From contig NZ_NIBS01000017.1 in NCBI RefSeq assembly GCF_002632465.1, positions 21,094 through 85,093 of the forward strand: a stretch of 64,000 nt of DNA, written 5' to 3'. Position 1 is the stretch's first letter. Every line of letters starts with the position of its first letter. The position numbers were made by a program, and so were the translations under genes. Below, in pieces: positions 36,689 through 44,096 of the stretch. This DNA comes from Xenorhabdus budapestensis. GTDB lineage: Bacteria > Pseudomonadota > Gammaproteobacteria > Enterobacterales > Enterobacteriaceae. The notes below the pieces were generated by a model. The model was not told the origin of the DNA and searched no databases. It saw only the letters and a program-made list of their open reading frames with translations.

Positions 36689-37580
36689 CTTGTTATTTTT
36701 TGCATTATTAATGACAATAAAAACCGCATTAGGGAAACCAACAATGGAACATAAATATCTCGTCTCATTTAATACTCAGCGTAGTTTATGTATTTTAAAA
36801 GTAAATGGGATGTTAATGCTAGAAAACACATCCTCACGGACAGGAACAGAATCAAGTGGTTATAATATATCGGCTTTTTTGGAGAATGGATCTAATACAA
36901 TAGAATTATTAATGGGTCGTATATCAATTGATAGAGATACAGAAAAATTTCATCCTGAATCATGGTGTGAAGCGACAATTAGAAAAGTTGCTTCACATGA
37001 TGAACAAGGTGAAATTATTAGTAATATCAAGTTAACTGTGGATGATAACAGAAACGTTATAACGAAAAATTCGATAAATTTAAATGAAAAATTTGATTAT
37101 GCAAATTTATCCACAAAAAAAGGAGAGAAAAATTTATTTTCGGCTCAAAAAACATTTTCAGTAAATAGTTTACCAAATTGGATGTGGATAAAAGCGCAGC
37201 CAGTTACTGATAATGATTTACCAGCTATAAAAGCATTTTATCAAGAGATTAGTAGTGCTTTTTCTCATCGTGATCTGGATAAGGTATGGAAAATGAGCCA
37301 GCCAGCATGGGAGGAATGGGCTATAGCAGACAATAGTAGCGCAAAAATATTTTTTGATTCGATGGATTTTGACGAAGATATAAGTGGTAATTTTTTTATT
37401 AAAGAACCTGAGTGGAATAAATATAAACTGGTTAGTTATAAAAATGGTCGTCTATTCCGTTTAGAAAAAGGTGTTTTTGGTTCTTCTCCTGTCATCTTTC
37501 ACAACAAGGAAAATGGGAGAAATACGACTTATAATCCTTACTTATCTATAATCAATGGCAAAATCGTTATTTCAAGGTAA
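36603..37580 (+). CDS. Probable immunity protein, membrane or periplasmic
   Basis: Up to 325 residues, overlapping the effector end in another frame. The real start may be ATG 36603, 36609 or, if the hydrophobic part is not used, 36711. A hydrophobic stretch (SLWGSLLFFALLMTIKTALG) near residues 27-46 looks like a signal peptide or anchor, followed by a soluble domain (MEHKYLVSFNTQRSLCILKV...). The last 120 residues hold AIKAFYQEISSAFSHRDLDK and NGRLFRLEKGVF, of no known family. An exported immunity protein would mean the effector acts in the periplasm or on membranes. The start site is uncertain, and the frame shift relative to the effector may hint at a past fusion. Confidence 0.6.
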   Translation: MNMNQWKNLGCFKTHYQKKNLLTGSLWGSLLFFALLMTIKTALGKPTMEHKYLVSFNTQRSLCILKVNGMLMLENTSSRTGTESSGYNISAFLENGSNTIELLMGRISIDRDTEKFHPESWCEATIRKVASHDEQGEIISNIKLTVDDNRNVITKNSINLNEKFDYANLSTKKGEKNLFSAQKTFSVNSLPNWMWIKAQPVTDNDLPAIKAFYQEISSAFSHRDLDKVWKMSQPAWEEWAIADNSSAKIFFDSMDFDEDISGNFFIKEPEWNKYKLVSYKNGRLFRLEKGVFGSSPVIFHNKENGRNTTYNPYLSIINGKIVISR

Positions 37581-37590
37581 TTAATTTATT

Positions 37591-37630
37591 AGGCTGGTCA
37601 GTTATTAATAATACTGGCTGGCCTTGTTTA
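37591..37630 (+). terminator. Terminator after the island 1 cargo
   Basis: AGGCTGGTCAGT (37591-37602) can pair along its full 12 bases with ACTGGCTGGCCT (37613-37624), three of them G-U, with a short AT loop and then TGTTTATA. It ends the T6SS cassette operon. Confidence 0.6.
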
Positions 37631-37852
37631 TACTAATTTAATAAAATTATTAAATCATCATTAACATGGTTTTAATAATGATTTCGTTAGATAAATCATA
37701 TGATGAAATATATTATAACAATATGGTTAGTTTTCACTTTAATAGTATTTTCCCGTTATAATAAATGATTTTTATCAAATAGCAATATCTATTATTGCCA
37801 CAATTATAAAAATCAGGTAGTCTAAATCAACTTAAACGCTTTTTAGCGACAG

Positions 37853-38603
37853 TAAAACTCCCGTAGCCTGAAAGGGAGAGCAAAATTGCGGTACATCTGC
37901 CCACCTTTGGAAGCAGATATTGCCAAGACATCTAAACCCTCGTCTGGCAATGAAGGTCTCTTAAACTAAAAATACGCCCAAAAGGTGTTTTATCTTGTCA
38001 CTGAAGTGTGTTGAACGTGGGTTCGTACACTGGCGTTTCAAATCAACATAAATCCTATTTCTCTTCAATGAACAACAGGATAGCTTTTGCGTATCTGTTC
38101 ATACTTTTATCTATCCCTGTTTGAATTATTCAACAGACAATTTTTCTACAGCTAATCCATCAACATGACTACCGTTTGACATTTAACCTTACGGCGTTTT
38201 GCTGTGCCTGATGGCACTTCAACGTTCGCACGATTTTTGTTGATTGTTTACAGAACTCAAGGCGTCACTTTTTGCGGATTTATCGCTGAAAGTGACGCCG
38301 CAGCCAAAGGACTATTCAACCCAGACAGGCTCACGCCTGCTTCACCCCACAGTGAATCTGACACTGCATTTTTAGATTGAAAAGGAGAACTTGACGATAT
38401 CGAGGCTGGCTTTTTTGCCGGTGGGGATGACCTGCTTATGCAGGCGGCAGTACCGTGTACTCAACCGATACCCCGCAATACCTCAACCTGCGTTCACTCT
38501 GGCGCACAGATATCGATCAAGGGCAAGGCAGTTATTTTCTGTTTTGCCAGAATGGTCGCGCGCCAGAGATCGCATGTTGTCAAACATCCGCAAGGGGAAG
38601 CCA
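37853..38603 (+). other. Conserved structured noncoding block upstream of recombinase (island 1)
   Basis: About 750 bases, closely matched at 59227-59980 in island 2. Hairpins: CTCCC/GGGAG (37858-37878), ATCTGC/GCAGAT (37895-37918), TTGCCAAGAC/GTCTGGCAA (37920-37950) and an 11-bp stem GGCGTCACTTT/AAAGTGACGCC (38261-38299). A conserved frame around 38190-38388 (containing RTQGVTFCGF, SPHSESDTAFLD) ends at a TGA that is present in both copies and resembles Icd/ash-like phage ORFs, but in copy 1 it has no start codon. Nothing else here looks like a protein gene. Confidence 0.65.
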
Positions 38604-39473
38604 ATGAGTCGATTGATTAAAGAATTAAAGTTTTTTGCCCGTAAGAGTGGTGGCAGCCATAAGACCTGCCATGATCGTATTCGGGTTGCGGGACGTTTGG
38701 GCGCGTTGTTACTGAGCCTGAATATTCAGGTCAAAAGCCTCAAAAATTTGAAAGCTAAGCATGTGGAGCATTACGTTGATGCCCGTTTATCTCAGGGGAT
38801 CGCCAAACGAACGGTGCAAAATGAAATGTCCGCACTACGTAATATCTTCCGCATGGCAGGCCGGGAAAAACTGGGAACCTCGCCACGTTTGAGCAGTCTG
38901 GCATTGGGAACAAGCGGCACCAGCCGCGCCGGAACAAAACAGGCGATCCCTGATGCCGCGTTTCAGGTTATTTATCAAAAAGCGCTTGAACGTGATGCTG
39001 GATTTGCCGTCACACTGAAACTCGCCCGATTGCTGGGGTTACGTTCTCAGGAAGCAGTACAATGCAGTGCTTCACTGAAAAGCTGGCGTAAGCAATTAGA
39101 GCAACCTGAGCCGAAACTTCAGGTTGTTTTCGGTACAAAATGTGGCCGACCAAGACAAACTCGTGTATTGGATGTTGCAGCGGTAAAAGAGGCTGTAGAA
39201 CAGGCCATTATTATTGCTGAACAACGTAACGGCAGATTGATTGATAAACCAGACCTCAAACAAGCCATGAACTACTGGCGAGCACACACCACAAGGATTG
39301 GTTTAACCGGCTGTCACTCTCCTCATAGTTTGCGCTATGCGTGGGTGCGGGATGCTCTGGAGTTTTACCAACAGAATGGTTTTAGCCGTCAGGAAGCAAG
39401 AGCATTGGTATCAATGGATTTAGGGCATGGTGATGGGCGCGGGCGTTATGTTGAGCGAGTTTATGGCCGTTAA
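38604..39473 (+). CDS. Second tyrosine recombinase of island 1 (integrase_1 type)
   Basis: A 289-aa protein starting MSRLIKELKFFARKSGGSHK; the start is shared with the island 2 copy (59981), while the sequence upstream is not kept open there. It has the Phage_int_SAM_2 N-terminal domain and an Integrase_1 catalytic domain: Arg in LLGLRSQEAVQC, HxxR in SPHSLRYAW, His in DLGHGDGRGR and Tyr in YVERVY. All catalytic residues look present. The two copies share about 90% of residues. Its gene lies between two structured noncoding blocks, far from the att sites, so it is not the island integrase in the usual sense. Its substrate is unknown. Confidence 0.88.
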   Translation: MSRLIKELKFFARKSGGSHKTCHDRIRVAGRLGALLLSLNIQVKSLKNLKAKHVEHYVDARLSQGIAKRTVQNEMSALRNIFRMAGREKLGTSPRLSSLALGTSGTSRAGTKQAIPDAAFQVIYQKALERDAGFAVTLKLARLLGLRSQEAVQCSASLKSWRKQLEQPEPKLQVVFGTKCGRPRQTRVLDVAAVKEAVEQAIIIAEQRNGRLIDKPDLKQAMNYWRAHTTRIGLTGCHSPHSLRYAWVRDALEFYQQNGFSRQEARALVSMDLGHGDGRGRYVERVYGR

Positions 39474-39526
39474 ACTTAGATGTTCAGTTATTGTCTTAGG
39501 TAAAACAATAAGTTAAAGTATTCCCG

Positions 39527-39700
39527 CCATTAGCCAAATCTAATGGTCAAGGTTTAGCAGCCTTGAGCTAAGAACACTGGTAGGATCTTTTCTACCAGTG
39601 CGCCTGTTATCACCCTTTCAATGGTGGTTCGGGCGGGGGAGACTCACGTCTCGCCGGAATCTTAGCCCGGTCTGCTAACCCTGCCTTGAATCACCACCAT
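39527..39700 (+). ncRNA. Candidate structured RNA between recombinase and ner-like gene (island 1)
   Basis: A chain of hairpins: CCATTAG/CTAATGG (39527-39546), TCAAGG/CCTTGA (39547-39566), CACTGGTAG/CTACCAGTG (39575-39600), and a closing stem ATGGTGG/CCACCAT (39621-39627 with 39694-39700) enclosing GAGAC/GTCTC (39639-39652). Island 2 has the same set at 60904-61079. Several stem bases differ there, yet pairing is kept. No ORF is conserved. Confidence 0.7.
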
Positions 39701-39731
39701 CAATATTAATTAATGGAAAGGGGTAACAGGA

Positions 39732-40001
39732 ATGAATAGCAACAATATTCAAAATGATTGGCACCAAGCTGATATTATCGCTGCATTACGTAAACGTGGT
39801 ACAACCTTAGCGGCTCTCTCTCGTGACGCGGGACTTAGTTCATCAACATTGGCAAATGCACTCAGCAGACAATGGCCTAAAGGCGAATGGATAATCGCTG
39901 ACTATCTCGAAATACATCCTTCAGAGATCTGGCCGAGCCGCTATTTTGATCAGCGTGGTCAGCTTGTTGAGCGCAAGGTTCGCAGTAAACCACAGGAATA
40001 A
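39732..40001 (+). CDS. Ner-like winged-helix regulator (island 1)
   Basis: An 89-aa DNA-binding protein of the Ner/SfsB family (HTH_35), relatives of the Mu Ner repressor. The core is DWHQADIIAALRKRGTTLAA, then LSRDAGLSSSTLANALSRQW and YLEIHPSEIWPSRYF, with the typical PSEIWPSRY ending. GGAAAGGGGTAACAGG precedes the start. It follows the structured RNA candidate, and the same pair recurs in island 2. It may control lytic or excision functions of the island or the recombinase gene. Confidence 0.92.
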   Translation: MNSNNIQNDWHQADIIAALRKRGTTLAALSRDAGLSSSTLANALSRQWPKGEWIIADYLEIHPSEIWPSRYFDQRGQLVERKVRSKPQE

Positions 40002-40050
40002 CCCACTATAATTTGTGATCGATGTCGTAAAAATGAATATTTTTTATCTC

Positions 40051-40110
40051 AAGCCCTGAGCGTAAAATGGCAGCAAAATCTGACCATTTTTAACCCTCAA
40101 GGCTTTTTTG
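40051..40110 (+). terminator. Terminator-like hairpin after the ner-like gene
   Basis: AAGCCCTGAG (40051-40060) pairs at 9 of 10 positions with CTCAAGGCTT (40096-40105), with an inner ATGG/CCAT, and is followed by TTTT. It stops transcription before the right end of the island. Confidence 0.55.
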
Positions 40111-40195
40111 CTTTAAGGTGATTAAAAATCACACAATTAATGATATAAATAAGAAAAATCAGTCATATATGAAAAAAAATAAACAAAAAAATCTT

Positions 40196-40214
40196 GGGGC
40201 ATTAAAAGGGGCAT
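40196..40214 (+). promoter_or_regulatory. Right arm-type integrase sites of island 1
   Basis: GGGGCAT at 40196 and 40208, spaced 12 bases, matching the pair at the left end in sequence, direction and spacing. They lie 60-78 bases from the right core. Confidence 0.6.
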
Positions 40215-40273
40215 AAAATGGTGTCAAGATAATATATATTTTATATTCAATTGATTATATTGATTTCCGATTT

Positions 40274-40282
40274 CTGATACTG
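40274..40282 (+). repeat. Right attachment core of island 1
   Basis: CTGATACTG, the same 9 bases as 26939-26947, at the point where the vgrG 5' fragment ends. Joining the two restores the vgrG frame. Confidence 0.85.
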
Positions 40283-41053
40283 CACGCAGAATTCGCGCGC
40301 CGGGTGAGGATGGCGCAGGCTGAAGATCACATCTCGGATGTTGTGTTCTTTCAGGAGAGTGGTGAGGATGGTGGCGATATCCTGCTGCTGGAAAATGCGC
40401 GAGTTCTGTCTCAGGGTCGTGCGCCACAGGTCAGGGCGGATAGTCATTTGGTAGGTAGTCTGGTGCAACCCGGTATTACCCTGCTCAAAGCGGGAAACGA
40501 TCCCTGTGATGCTGCGTTGTTCGATACCGTTTTGCAGAATGGTCAGCGTGGCGGTGCGATCCAGTACTGCCGGAAAATCGATAGCCGGGTCGGCGCTCGC
40601 CAATCCCACACTCAGGCTGAACGGCTGGGAAAAACTTTCGTTCAGCGTGAAATCGGTCACGACAAACGTCTGCGGCGGTAAGCCGCCTGCGGTCAGGGTA
40701 AATTGCAGGCCACTCGGGTCACGCCCGCCCATCAGCATCTGGGCGGCTTTTTCCAGCGCTTTGGTGGCCGCATTCTGCCCCCCGGCTGCGCGTTCTGCCA
40801 GCCCCTTTCCACCGGTAAAACCGCCACCCGGGATTAAGCCCGCTGTGCTTGTAATGCCGCTGCCTGAACGGCCGCCTATTCCGCCGGCAAAACCGCCGCC
40901 CGGAATTAAGCCTGCCGTTCCTGCAATGCTGCCACCTGAAATGCTGCCGCCTAATTTGCCTGCAACCTGTTTCGCTTTCTGAACAGCCTCTTGCCCCTGC
41001 TGAACAAGGGCTTGTCCTTTCTTCAATTTATCGATGTTCTTCTTTATTGACAT
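40274..41053 (-). pseudogene. vgrG: vgrG, 5' part (cut by island 1), with Gly-rich N-terminal extension
   Basis: The first 260 codons of the interrupted T6SS spike gene, read on to a stop in the island (ending SEINIIN, 268 aa in all). Residues about 115-260 are the VgrG start (LQFTLTAGGLPPQTFVVTDF onward, and ending AREFCVQYQ). Residues 1-115 are an unusual extension: a helical Lys/Gln-rich segment and a Gly-rich part with a repeated AGLIPGGGF(A/T)GG. GGGAGA precedes the ATG. The 3' part is at 25517-26938; together they would encode 733 aa. The truncated product lacks the rest of the base and the OB-fold and needle, so it should not form a spike. Confidence 0.92.
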
Positions 41054-41739
41054 GGTGTGTCTCCCTGAGATGATGGAACGTTATGTAATAGGCATCCCAC
41101 CTGATAACAACGCAGGCCATAACATTCGGGTACAAGATTTAAATCTAATTCACATTGTTTCCGACAAATTTGTTAATTAAGGACGCAATATGTTGTTTTT
41201 CGATAATTTGAAGGGACTCTGTTGTCCGAATATATCGGCTGATCCGTGATAAGTAAAATGAAGGCAATAATAAATAACGAAGGAGTAAAGTCCAAATTAA
41301 ATAAAGTGAAATAAAAAATGGCATCCGACAATAACAGCGTAAAAAATTAAAATGATTGCTGTTGAAAAATAATATTCTTAGATAGCGTATGTGATTAGTG
41401 TATCGAACTACTTAATGTTTATCCATAAAAGGTGTTTTTTCGTAACGTCATGAAATAAAAATAAAAAATAGGTAACGAATTTGACAAAATCATGATCATT
41501 TTCATTTTATGAACTCGATCACAAGAAATTTTTTTAGAAGTGAGGTTTTTAATTTCTGTCTTTTTTGTTTAATGAAATAATCATAACAATAAATGATATA
41601 TTTGTATATAATATATAAATGAAAGATATTAATTCAAATGAAAGTAAATATTGCGATGAGATAAATCCTAAATGAAAACAGACAAATTAATATTTGGCAT
41701 ATTTGGCATATTTGGCATATTTAGCAATATGAGGATTAA
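41054..41739. other. AT-rich intergenic region upstream of vgrG
   Basis: No ORF or RNA gene could be supported. The right part of it must contain the native promoter of the vgrG-DUF2169-PAAR-rhs operon (reading left). At 41692-41718 the 9-base unit ATTTGGCAT occurs three times in tandem, plus a fourth altered copy, next to the IS end. Confidence 0.5.
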
Positions 41740-42630
41740 GAGCCTATCCCAATAGGATTATATTCCAGACAATTAAACTACAAGCCAAATGAAGCATGGC
41801 TTCATAATTTTCAACACGTTTTTCCCAACGGACCAGAATACGACGAAAACGATTAAGCCAACTGTGTGTCCTTTCAACAACCCAACGGTTCACTTTAAAA
41901 TCATCTTGTTCGGCCAGCGCATCTTGTTCTTCTTTTCTTGATTGTATGCAGGGGACGTATCCACGGGTTTTTAATTCTTTTTCCAGCCATTCCGCCTCAT
42001 AAGCTTTATCCAGATGGAGTGGGGTGCCATAACCCCGGCGTCCTGTCTGTAAACCGTCCAGGGTGGCTATAACAAGTCTGATATCATGAATATTAGCGGG
42101 CGCAACGGCAATCGCTAATGGCAAGCCCTGTCCATCCGTGAGCAAACTTCGCTTTACGCCTTGTTTTCCCCGGTCTGTTGGGTTGCGGCCTGTTTTTTTG
42201 AGCCGGCCAGGGGCGCTTTAGTCAAACAGCCATCCAGTGCCAATTTGCCCCAGTCGATAGCCCCTATTTTTTCACTGGCGAGTAAGCCATTTTGCCAGAG
42301 TCGCTCAAAGACGCCTGCCGCCCCCCATTCCTGAAAACGGCGGTGGGCACTGCTTGAAGAACAAGTCCCTGTGGCATTGAGGGCATTCCACTGGCATCCG
42401 GTTCGTAACACAAAAAAGATAGCATTCATAGCGGCCCGATTATTGACACGGCGACGATGGCAGCCCAAAGGGTGATGGGTTTTATGCGGAGGGAGTAAGG
42501 GTTCAATTTTCTGCCAGAGTTCATCAGAAATGAACCATTGGGCTATTGATTTCTTATTCATGAAAAAATCCCCTAAATGTAAAAAAACAGGCTGACTATA
42601 ATATCAAATACCTCCTATTGGGATACACTC
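41740..42630 (-). mobile_element. IS5-family (IS427-type) insertion sequence
   Basis: An 891-bp element with imperfect terminal inverted repeats GAGCCTATCCCAATAGGA (left) and GAGTGTATCCCAATAGGA (right, - strand), 16 of 18 identical, flanked by a TAA direct repeat (41737-41739, 42631-42633). It carries two overlapping transposase frames on the - strand. It looks complete and possibly active. Confidence 0.9.
41744..42561 (-). CDS. IS5/IS427-type transposase, made by -1 frameshift of two frames
   Basis: OrfA (42154-42561, 135 aa) holds the DUF4096-type N-terminal domain (ISDELWQKIEPLLPP, AIFFVLRTGCQWNAL) and the first Asp (DGCLTKAP). OrfB (41744-42145) holds the rest of the DDE domain (LLTDGQGLPLAIAVAPANIH, HLDKAYEAEWLEKEL, VVERTHSWLNRFRR with the Glu). 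A run of seven A (- strand; 42193-42199 as T) lies before the orfA stop. Shifting -1 there reads NPTDRGKQGVKRSLLTDGQG, joining the two frames into the standard transposase, as known for this IS group. Confidence 0.9.
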
Positions 42631-42633
42631 TAA

Positions 42634-44029
42634 TACTACAGCCGTAGCTCATCATGTATCATGATAACGCTTCTTTTCTTCTCCGCATAAGGGGAGGTGT
42701 CAAATGCTGCACACACCGGCTCACTCCTGGGAACAGGCGCAACTGGCATTACATGCTCGGTTGACTCCCTTGTTTCACCCTGGCGGTTCACGCCAACACG
42801 GCCTTGATTATCTTCGGGGCTTACTCAGTGACGTTGAACGTAAAAATAGCTGGCAACTGGCTGAATGGTTAGGCGAAACGTCACCCGATAATCTGCAGTA
42901 TTTATTGGAGCGTGCCCGCTGGGATGTCGACGTTGCCCGCGATATTCTGCGTGACTATGTGACGGAACATTTAGGCGATGAACACGGTGTACTCATTGTT
43001 GATGAGACCGGCTTTATCAAAAAAGGCAACCATTCTGTCGGCGTACAACGCCAATATAGCGGCACCGCTGGCCGAGTGGAAAACAGTCAGATCGGCGTAT
43101 TCCTGTGTTACGCCGGCAACGGTGGCCATGCCTTGATTGACCGGGCCTTATACCTGCCCAAACAGTGGACGGAGGATCGTCCACGTTGTGCAGCCGCCGG
43201 CATTCCTGATTCGGTGAGCTTTGCCACCAAACCCCAGCTCGCCCGGCAAATGCTGGAACGGGCATTCAATGCCGATATCCCCTGTCGCTGGGTCACCGCC
43301 GATGCGGTCTATGGGCATGATCGCCGTCTGCGATGCTGGCTGGAGGCCCGGCATCAACCGTTTGTATTAGCTATCCCTAAAAATGAACCGCTCTGGTGGC
43401 AAAAACCTCAATATGTCAGAGCCGATGTGATTGCCGCCAGCCTGACCCCCGACGATTGGGAAAAACAGTCAGCGGGGTTAGGGACGAAGGGAGAACGGTG
43501 GTATGACTGGGCGCAGGTTCCTCTCTGGCGCTTACAGCTCAGTGAAGAGGAACGGTGTTATGGACATTATCTGCTGATCCGGCGTAGCCGGGATGAGAAG
43601 CAAGAACGGACTTATTATGTCGTCTATGCCCACGAAGACCAGGCAGATCTCAAGACACTGGTTCAGGTAGCAGGGTACCGCTGGGAAATTGAAAGCGGTT
43701 TTGAGGAAACGAAAGGGGAATGCGGTCTGGATCACTACGAAGTACGGCGGTGGCAGAGCTGGTATCGACATATCACTTTGTCATTATTGGCCCATGCGGT
43801 ACTGGCTGTTTTGCGAATGCAGGAGAAAAAAAACACCGGAGGGGCTGATAGCCCTGAGTGTGTCGGAACTGCGTAAGTTATTGTCAAAACTGATGGAAAA
43901 GACAGGGGGAACCGTAGAACAAATTTTATATTGGTCAAACTGGCGGCGGCGACATCAATACCGGGCACAGCAATATCATTACCGCCACCGAGGGGCACAT
44001 CTGATCACGGAGCAGTTACGGCTGTAGTA
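42634..44029 (+). mobile_element. IS701-family insertion sequence
   Basis: A 1396-bp element with terminal repeats TACTACAGCCGTAGCT (left) and TACTACAGCCGTAACT (right, - strand) and a CTAA target repeat on both sides (42630-42633, 44030-44033), the 4-bp YTAR-type target known for IS701. The left CTAA consists of the last base of the IS5-type element and its TAA repeat, so this IS inserted exactly at the IS5 end. Confidence 0.88.
42704..44027 (+). pseudogene. IS701-family transposase, frame broken at an A8 run
   Basis: The main frame (42704-43876, 390 aa) has the DDE transposase core: VLIVDETGFIKKGNHSVGVQ with the first Asp, WVTADAVYGHDRRLRCWLEA with the second, and IESGFEETKGECGLDHYEVR with the Glu. 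The natural C-terminus (KKTPEGLIALSVSELRKLL through EQLRL at 44027) lies in the +1 frame. The break falls at eight A residues (43826-43833); seven would restore the frame. It may be an inactivating insertion or be rescued by polymerase slippage. All catalytic residues precede the break. Confidence 0.85.
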
Positions 44030-44065
44030 CTAAGTCAATCCAAACAACTCAGCTTTGTTAGACAA

Positions 44066-44087
44066 CTGCCCGGATTTCAAAGGGCAG
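44066..44087. terminator. Hairpin between IS701 and the leftward integrase
   Basis: CTGCCC / GGGCAG with a 10-base loop, just past the stop of the integrase on the - strand. There is no clear T-run, so terminator function is only possible. Confidence 0.35.
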
Positions 44088-44096
44088 CTTTCTGCC

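Larger units (their letters stand above)
26948..40273 (+). mobile_element. Integrative island 1 (P4/PICI-like) inside vgrG
   Basis: A 13.3 kb element bounded by the 9-bp repeat CTGATACTG. Backbone: tyrosine integrase next to the left junction, AlpA regulator, P4-alpha-type primase-helicase, iteron origin, a long conserved hairpin, a structured block with a second tyrosine recombinase, a structured RNA candidate and a Ner-like regulator. Cargo between hairpin and recombinase is a full T6SS module (vgrG, DUF4123, PAAR, effector, likely immunity). Pairs of GGGGCA repeats spaced 12 bases lie near both ends and are probably integrase arm sites. No capsid, terminase or conjugation genes are present. 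Confidence 0.9.

Noticed and set aside
37853..37950. Known c4-type antisense RNA of P4 immunity
   Set aside because: Hairpins are present, but I could not match the sequence to c4, and it lies far from the primase operon start.
38391..38603. Longer reading of the recombinase gene from a TTG at 38391
   Set aside because: The same frame in island 2 has a stop before the common MSRLIKELKF start, so the upstream part is not conserved as protein.
41692..41724. Short tandem ATTTGGCAT units as a CRISPR-like array or iteron origin
   Set aside because: Only three perfect 9-base units without spacers, no nearby cas or rep gene; a simple tandem repeat.
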